Assembly: GCA_032191425.1 (NCBI GenBank)
Contig: CM063450.1
Coordinates: forward strand, 22,893,501 to 22,957,500
Direction of reading: 5' to 3'
From: Lymantria dispar
Taxonomy: Eukaryota; Arthropoda; Insecta; Lepidoptera; Erebidae
DNA length: 64,000 bases
Positions 58,931 through 64,000 of the stretch are shown here, in pieces (the first letter of the stretch is position 1; the number at the start of each line of letters is the position of its first letter). The position numbers were made by a program, and so were the translations under genes. The notes under the pieces were generated by a model. That model saw only the letters and a program-made list of their open reading frames with translations, was not told the DNA's origin and did not search any database.

Positions 58931-58932
58931 TA

Positions 58933-59239
58933 TCTATACCAATAAATAAAATTGGAGTGTCTGTTTGTAATGTCAAAATAATAGGCTTTTTTCATGCTCA
59001 CACGGTTATTTGCACGACACCTATGCCTAAAATAGCAATTAAAAATTTTTTGTCTGTCTGTCTGTTTGTTCCGGGTAATCTTCAAAACGGGTGAACCGAT
59101 TTCAAAAATTCTTTCACCAATGGAAAGCTATAATATCAGGGCGTAAACTAGGCTATATTTTATCCCGGTATTCCCACGGGAACGGGAACTACGCGGGTAA
59201 AACGACTATAACCGAAGCGAAGCGAGGGCGGGTTGCTAG
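58933..59239 (+). mobile_element. Helitron, long form, downstream of Pptc7
   Basis: Both termini intact (TCTATACC..., ...GGTTGCTAG). It sits directly after a Family A repeat. Confidence 0.85.
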
Positions 59240-59508
59240 TGAAATAATATAAATGCACTTATTATTATGTTTGATGAGATTTATACCATCTATTTTATCT
59301 ACTTATCGAGTAGCCGATATTTCGTTACCAAGAGACCAGTGGTAGTGGTTTGAGGTTATAGTGATACGACCGCGTATAATAAACGATTGAAAAACCGGGT
59401 TGACAGCCAATATCACTGCAATGAAACTACCCACCCGCAGCAAGTTTAGGTCTGTCGTGATAATGGCCCTTGCAACTATACCGAAAAATCGGCGTTTGAT
59501 TGAAATAA

Positions 59509-59901
59509 GGCGCTTCACGCACTACTCCGCGCTCTGGCGCGGAGTGGCAGATTTTAATATTGTATGCAAGTACATCGATTAGTATAGAAAACATGCCAGG
59601 TCCAACACATCGAAAACGTGCGACGGCGCTTAGCACGTCCCGCTAGCAGATTCTGCCGCCAGGTGCGGAGGCAAGGGGTGGACCGCAGCAGATCTGGACA
59701 CGGATAGATTTATATACGAAATTGAATGACTTCAGTATTGCCCATTATAACGTAGCTAACCACGACGACCAAATGGAAAATAACTTTTACTTTAATGCGG
59801 GACGCGTACAAAGTCGTCAGGCGCGGAGGCGCGACAAAATCTGCTCGAAGAGGCAGATCTGTTCCTCCGCGCCTGGGCGTGTCGCCAATGTGTGAAGCGC
59901 C
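59509..59901. mobile_element. PIF/Harbinger-like MITE, TAA duplication
   Basis: The ends GGCGCTTCAC and GTGAAGCGCC are flanked by TAA at 59506-59508 and 59902-59904. The interior is GC-rich with repeated GCGCGGAG motifs and a strong hairpin near 59526-59546 (CTCCGCGC ... GCGCGGAG). Confidence 0.65.
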
Positions 59902-60101
59902 TAAGATTTGGTCGGATATATCAATCAGGCCTGTATTATTGGCCTATGCTTGGACGTAGACATAGTCACCAAATGACTAACCCATTCAATGCATTGATGT
60001 CTTTAAAGCATGTTAACACATATCAATTACCCATCCGCACGTCTAGCACATAAAATTAAAACAATATAATTCGTCAGATATCGCTCTTTACTTTCCATTT
60101 T

Positions 60102-60589
60102 ATTTTTTTTTGTGTGACTTAGTTGTTAGCCTCAGATGGCTGTGACAACTTTACCCGGACTGGTGGGTGAGCGCTGAGGGCTCTCAACCCGCTTAAAGTT
60201 AAGCGACCCATCCCGAGGGCACCCCCTGTGGGGTACGGACCTCGGCTCGGGCGGTCGCTGGCAAAGTGGGCACTCCCACGTTTATGATTTTAACGCGACA
60301 CGTTTTCCTTCCTCGTCGGCGGGGGCGGTAACGTGGATATTTATTATTATTTGTCAAGGCCGCGCGGGCTGTGTGTGCCTCAGTCTGGGCGAGCGTAATA
60401 ATGTCGTCGGGTTCGTCGAGTATTAGTCGCGGTTGTTTAATCGCGGACATTTTAGAGGGGATGTAAGAAGCCGCCCTTACCACTAATGGGTTCGGGTGTG
60501 TCGCGGCAGAGTCGAAGTAGCGGCGGGAGCACTGTTTCATGAATTGCCTGATGGTCGGCAAGCTAAGATCTATGTGAAGATCCACATTG
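60102..60589 (-). mobile_element. 5'-truncated Jockey-clade LINE with target duplication
   Basis: The minus strand encodes LSLPTIRQFMKQCSRRYFDS, AATHPNPLVVRAASYIPSKM and YRPRRRGRK, homologous to 21094-21561. CTTTCCATTTT at 60091 and CTTTCCATCTT at 60590 flank it. The apparent ATG of the open frame lies inside the right duplication, so that start is host sequence, not LINE. Confidence 0.85.
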
Positions 60590-61084
60590 CTTTCCATCTT
60601 GTCTCTTGACTTATGTAGGACAACACCCGATAAAAAATAATTCTCTGCTGCTGAAATGAGTGTTTGATTTTTTTGTGATTAATTATCAAAGTTTTATAAC
60701 AAAACTATTATGTATATTCTTTCGGTATAATGAAAAAAGTTATATCAAATTATAAATTAACACAACATTCACAACAACAAACCGACAATTCCCGAACAAA
60801 CCCGAACGCGTGTGACGCCGTAATGGATTAAATCTTATTATTATCATCATTATATTGATAAATATAACAAACATTTAAAATTTATCGTGCTCGCTTCGTA
60901 TCATGTACCTACGAATATTATAAAAACAACTCCCCAAAAATGCTTTTAAATGTCCCACAAGGTAGTAAACATCGAAATATATGAAACCTTGCTATGAACT
61001 AATCCCAAAACAGCAACATATTCTTTTGTTGTCAAGATGTTTTCGATGTGCATGTTTACAATGATATAGTAATTAAAAAGAAGG

Positions 61085-61525
61085 AGGGTCAGCCGACGAA
61101 CCCATCTCGGCTCGGCAGCGTTTGGGAAACTTAAGAGAATCTTCTCATCCAACATACTTGTGTCTGAAAACACATGTCTAGGACCAGTGTATGTTACCAG
61201 TGATGACATACGGCACGGAAACGTGGCCCCATAACCATACTCAAAGTCGCTCAGTGTGCTATGGCGCGGATTATGCTTGTGATTTCACTGGAAGATAGAA
61301 TTCGAAATATGGAGATCCGTAGAACGGGTGTAATCGATATAGCACGAAGAATTAGTACGCTGAAGTGGCAATAGGTAAGCCAAATCGCTCGACGAACCAA
61401 CAACCCGGTGAAAGTTGCTGGGCGTCGTTGGATGCAGGTGGCACAAGACCGCACTCTGTGGCGAAACTTAAGGAAGGCCTTTGTTCAGCAGTGGACGGTG
61501 ATAGGCTAAATTGTGATGATGAGGA
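61085..61525 (+). mobile_element. RTE-clade LINE ORF2 C-terminus, frameshifted
   Basis: It reads AAFGKLKRIFSSNILVSEN, VMTYGTETWP, KVAQCAMARIMLVISLEDRI, EIRRTGVIDIARRISTLKWQ (stop), VAGRRWMQVAQDRTLWRNLR and KAFVQQWTVIG, then a TGATGATGA tail. It is the most complete RTE remnant here, with at least two shifts and a stop. Confidence 0.8.
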
Positions 61526-62423
61526 GTAACTAAAAATATTTATGTAAACGTATAAATGGAATAAGTAGAATTCGATAAATAATTATTACTTAATAAAACC
61601 AATACTTCAAATCGTAACTTTTAAAAATTCAAAACCAAAAACAGTCCTATACATAATTTTAAACAAATAAATAATACATTTGCAAATATAATGTAATATT
61701 TGCAATAATACAGATATTCAATGGCTTAATATTTACTGTTTTCGTATTTTAATTACGCGCTGGGTGTAAGTACATTTGTATTACATTATGTACGTACTGT
61801 TTTTAATAAAATCTGTTATCATAAATAGACATCAGTGGCCTTCACGAATGTTTGCGTCAAAATATTCGTATCGTTATCGAGACCAATTTGTATTGGATTT
61901 GGAGCAGCGCCTCTATCGGACGATAGAGGCACTACTCCATCACTTTTACATTACGAATACTTTGATGCCAATATTCGTGCTAAGCCAAGAAGTAGGTATA
62001 TTATATTCGCATTCGCTTTTATAAATTATCACACACTTAACTTATTTTACCTACTCTATTAATTTTCTGCACTAAATTCGGGATATTTTAAGTCAATTTA
62101 TATGTTTTAACTGTGGTATCAGAAATTCTTTTATCATTTTGACGTCCCGAATATTACGATCAATCACGGCGTGCTTTTTTAGTTACGTGATATTTTATAG
62201 AATTTTTTATACTTAAATAAATTTTTAAAAAACTGTTAAGAGCTTTTCGCCATGATTGATTACTTACATAATTTATTATAAAATAATATGGAAAGAAACG
62301 CTACTAGTCTAAGATTGACTTCCTCTTCGCTTTACATGCTACTGTAATGTGATATTGACTTCTCATTTTGTTTGCACAGACACTTTATTTTTGGATTATG
62401 TTCTAGCTAGGTCAACTATTCTG
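61526..62423. other. AT-rich intergenic
   Basis: No coding signal; contains one short hairpin at 61909. Confidence 0.4.
61909..61930. repeat. perfect hairpin, 10-bp arms
   Basis: GCCTCTATCG and its complement around a GA loop. Confidence 0.8.
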
Positions 62424-62590
62424 TTGCCAGGGCGTCGACGGCGGATAGTAACAGGAAGGGACCACCCGGGTGGACCAGCGACGTCAAAGAATGGGCGCCG
62501 GTGGTCAGCCCAAATAGCGACGGGAAAATAATTAGGGAGGTTATGTATGGGCCACGTCGCCCTGTACGGTTCAGGTAAGGTGTGTCTAGA
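62424..62590 (+). mobile_element. degraded R1-clade 3' UTR fragment
   Basis: A GC-rich island in AT-rich DNA with GGAAGGGACCACCCGGGTGG and GGTGGTCAGCCCAAATAGCG, matching the layout of the R1-type 3' UTRs elsewhere in the window. No A-tail is evident. Confidence 0.45.
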
Positions 62591-62718
62591 TCACGCGACT
62601 GCCAAAAGAAGAAGACCAATTATACCATTCTCAAAGTTATTGTGTGTCCTCTACCTATGTATAGATGACGAAGATATGCTGCGCCGATCCCTTCTATGTT
62701 AATAAAAAGTAAGAGGAT

Positions 62719-62746
62719 GACGATTAGGTCTCTAGACCTAATCGTC
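62719..62746. repeat. perfect hairpin, 13-bp arms
   Basis: GACGATTAGGTCT and its complement around a CT loop. Confidence 0.85.
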
Positions 62747-63637
62747 TATTTCTAACTAGGCTTGCAAATCCCACCACTTAAATTTACAGTAGTGAACTTT
62801 TGAGTGCACAGATGGTACGGCATCCTGGGGCCGAATCATGGTTTCGTTCAACGGCAGCGCAGAAAAACTTTGTCCGACCCTCAAATTATTGTTCTAAAGG
62901 TAGGTGTGTGTGTGTGCTGTTTGACTAATGTTGTAGTTTGTATATAAAACACTGTTTGAAATCTCCGGAAGCACAAGGCTTTATTGCTTAAATCGTCATA
63001 TGATGTCTTAAAAAAATCTGCAGCGACTATCGTAGTAGTTAGACCTGTCGACCAATAATTAGAATAGTTACGAGTATTAATGTCACGCCAATGAATAAAC
63101 ATAATTATTTAGCTTAAAATTTATATTTAACAGACCCTTACCATAAAACTTGTTACACAAAAATACAGTACATCAATTCTTTGTTTTTTGTACATTTACT
63201 ACCATTAACATCCTATATTACTAATATGATATAATGTAGCAGAAAAAATATAGGTAAATAAAAACTATTTCAAATGTTAGCTTTTTTCTTCTTCTAATGT
63301 TTAAAATAACAAAAAGAAATAAATACAGGTAAAATACATTGTTACTTACAACAAAAATACTTGAAAAAAAATGGAGTTCAAAAGAGAATGCTTCCGAATT
63401 TTAGCGGTTGTCTGTAATATTCAATGTGTATTATCAAATAAAGAAACTAAAAATTTAAATGAAGATGCATATTTAGCAAATTATGGGAGTATTTTAAAAT
63501 TAAGATTACACACATATACCCGCATCTTCATATATTTTATAGATAACAAACAAACCAAAACAATAAATATGTAACTATAATTATATTCTTATATACATTT
63601 GATTTCATATCATTTTATATTGCACAATCATCAGAAT
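62747..63637. other. spacer or 3' UTR downstream of the 63.6 kb exon
   Basis: AT-rich; includes a short TGTGTGTGTGTG run near 62898. The lower end of the unrecognised minus-strand gene probably terminates here, but no poly(A) signal stands out. A 67-codon plus-strand frame at 63371 is unconvincing. Confidence 0.35.
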
Positions 63638-63764
63638 TTATCTATCTGCGTTTTCATCACCATCATTGCGGCGTCGCCAATCAAAACCTCCAGGTCTAAC
63701 ATTATCCGCCTCAGGCAGGGGGCCATAATCAGGTTCATCAGGGAGACCATCTAATAGTTTCCTT
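63638..63764 (-). CDS. terminal exon of an unrecognised gene (partial, continues past right edge)
   Basis: On the minus strand a good acceptor (TTTTAATTACAG) precedes an exon that reads, from its second base, RKLLDGLPDEPDYGPLPEAD followed by NVRPGGFDWRRRNDGDENADR and a TAA stop. The exon enters in phase 2 and has 41 complete codons. Its balanced codon use and its Pro/Glu/Asp-rich, Gly-Phe-Asp-Trp composition stand out from the AT-rich surroundings, so I believe it is coding. I do not recognise the protein. The acidic, proline-rich tail could be a cytosolic or matrix-facing C-terminus, but that is a guess. The upstream exons lie beyond the window or in its last 230 bases, where none is clear. 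Confidence 0.55.
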
Positions 63765-64000
63765 CTGTAATTAAAATTAATTACTTTAAGAATGCATTTT
63801 ATTATTACGACTTTATTGGAATTTATGTAGGAGTCGTAATAACCCAACCAAAAGAGGAGTAGAGATGGTTTTCATGACTTTACTTAAGAGCGTTATCGGT
63901 AATCGGCACTTCTCGCATTTTTGGTTTTTTGCTACGGTCCGATATCGACGCACACTAATGCACTACACACACGCGAGTTCATAGAATGACCAGTCTTGAG

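Noticed and set aside
59303..59636. overlapping frames on both strands near 59.3-59.6 kb
   Set aside because: They straddle the left end of the 59509-59901 MITE and show no protein motif.
63371..63574. 67-codon frame with weak signal-peptide look
   Set aside because: Follows an A-run, composition follows the AT-rich background, and there is no cleavage site or conserved motif.

Overview
The window looks like nuclear DNA from a moth or butterfly (Lepidoptera). It is AT-rich, the genes have GT-AG introns, and it is crowded with repeats typical of lepidopteran genomes: Lep1-type non-autonomous Helitrons ending in GGGTTGCTAG, CR1-, RTE-, Jockey- and R1-clade LINE 3' ends, tRNA-headed SINEs, hAT-, PIF-like and mariner-type DNA transposons, and many copies of a roughly 220 bp repeat ending in a GATGATGAT-type tail. 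Nothing bacterial, viral or CRISPR-like was seen.

Three conserved protein genes can be rebuilt. (1) Ino80e (+, 14286-22421, five coding exons) encodes the small INO80 chromatin-remodelling subunit E. (2) AP-2alpha (-, 27408-24616) is an uninterrupted 930-codon reading frame for the alpha-adaptin of the clathrin adaptor AP-2. (3) Pptc7 (+, 31368-54895, five coding exons, 305 residues) encodes a mitochondrial PP2C-type phosphatase. Its splice phases all agree and all expected metal-binding motifs are present. Ino80e and AP-2alpha converge, with opposite poly(A) signals about 30 bp apart near 22.5 kb. AP-2alpha and Pptc7 diverge across a 4 kb spacer that holds a frameshifted mariner-type transposon. 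The last exon of an unrecognised minus-strand gene lies at 63638-63764 and its remainder is beyond the right edge. A 42-codon minus-strand reading frame at 12159-12287 and an isolated exon-like frame near 536-748 are weaker candidates.

Layout: 1-14 kb is mostly repeat debris (R1, RTE, CR1, Jockey, a tandem pair of Helitrons). 14.3-22.5 kb is Ino80e, whose 6.1 kb intron 4 is a nest of elements: R1 inside CR1, a palindromic MITE, an RTE tail, and a 2.5 kb hAT-type element with an 8 bp target duplication that itself carries other insertions. 22.5-24.6 kb is repeat-poor and is probably the AP-2alpha 3' UTR. 31.4-54.9 kb is Pptc7, with its 15 kb intron 3 filled by Helitrons and other mobile DNA. 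54.9-58.7 kb is again almost repeat-free and is probably the Pptc7 3' UTR. 58.7-63.6 kb is repeats and AT-rich spacer.

The three genes do not form a pathway: one acts in chromatin, one in endocytosis and one in mitochondria. The most unusual material is structural: nested transposons with intact target duplications, Helitrons in tandem and with exchanged 5' ends, and five short near-perfect hairpins with 2-14 base loops. I found no convincing new multi-gene system. All assignments are from reading the sequence; no database search was run.
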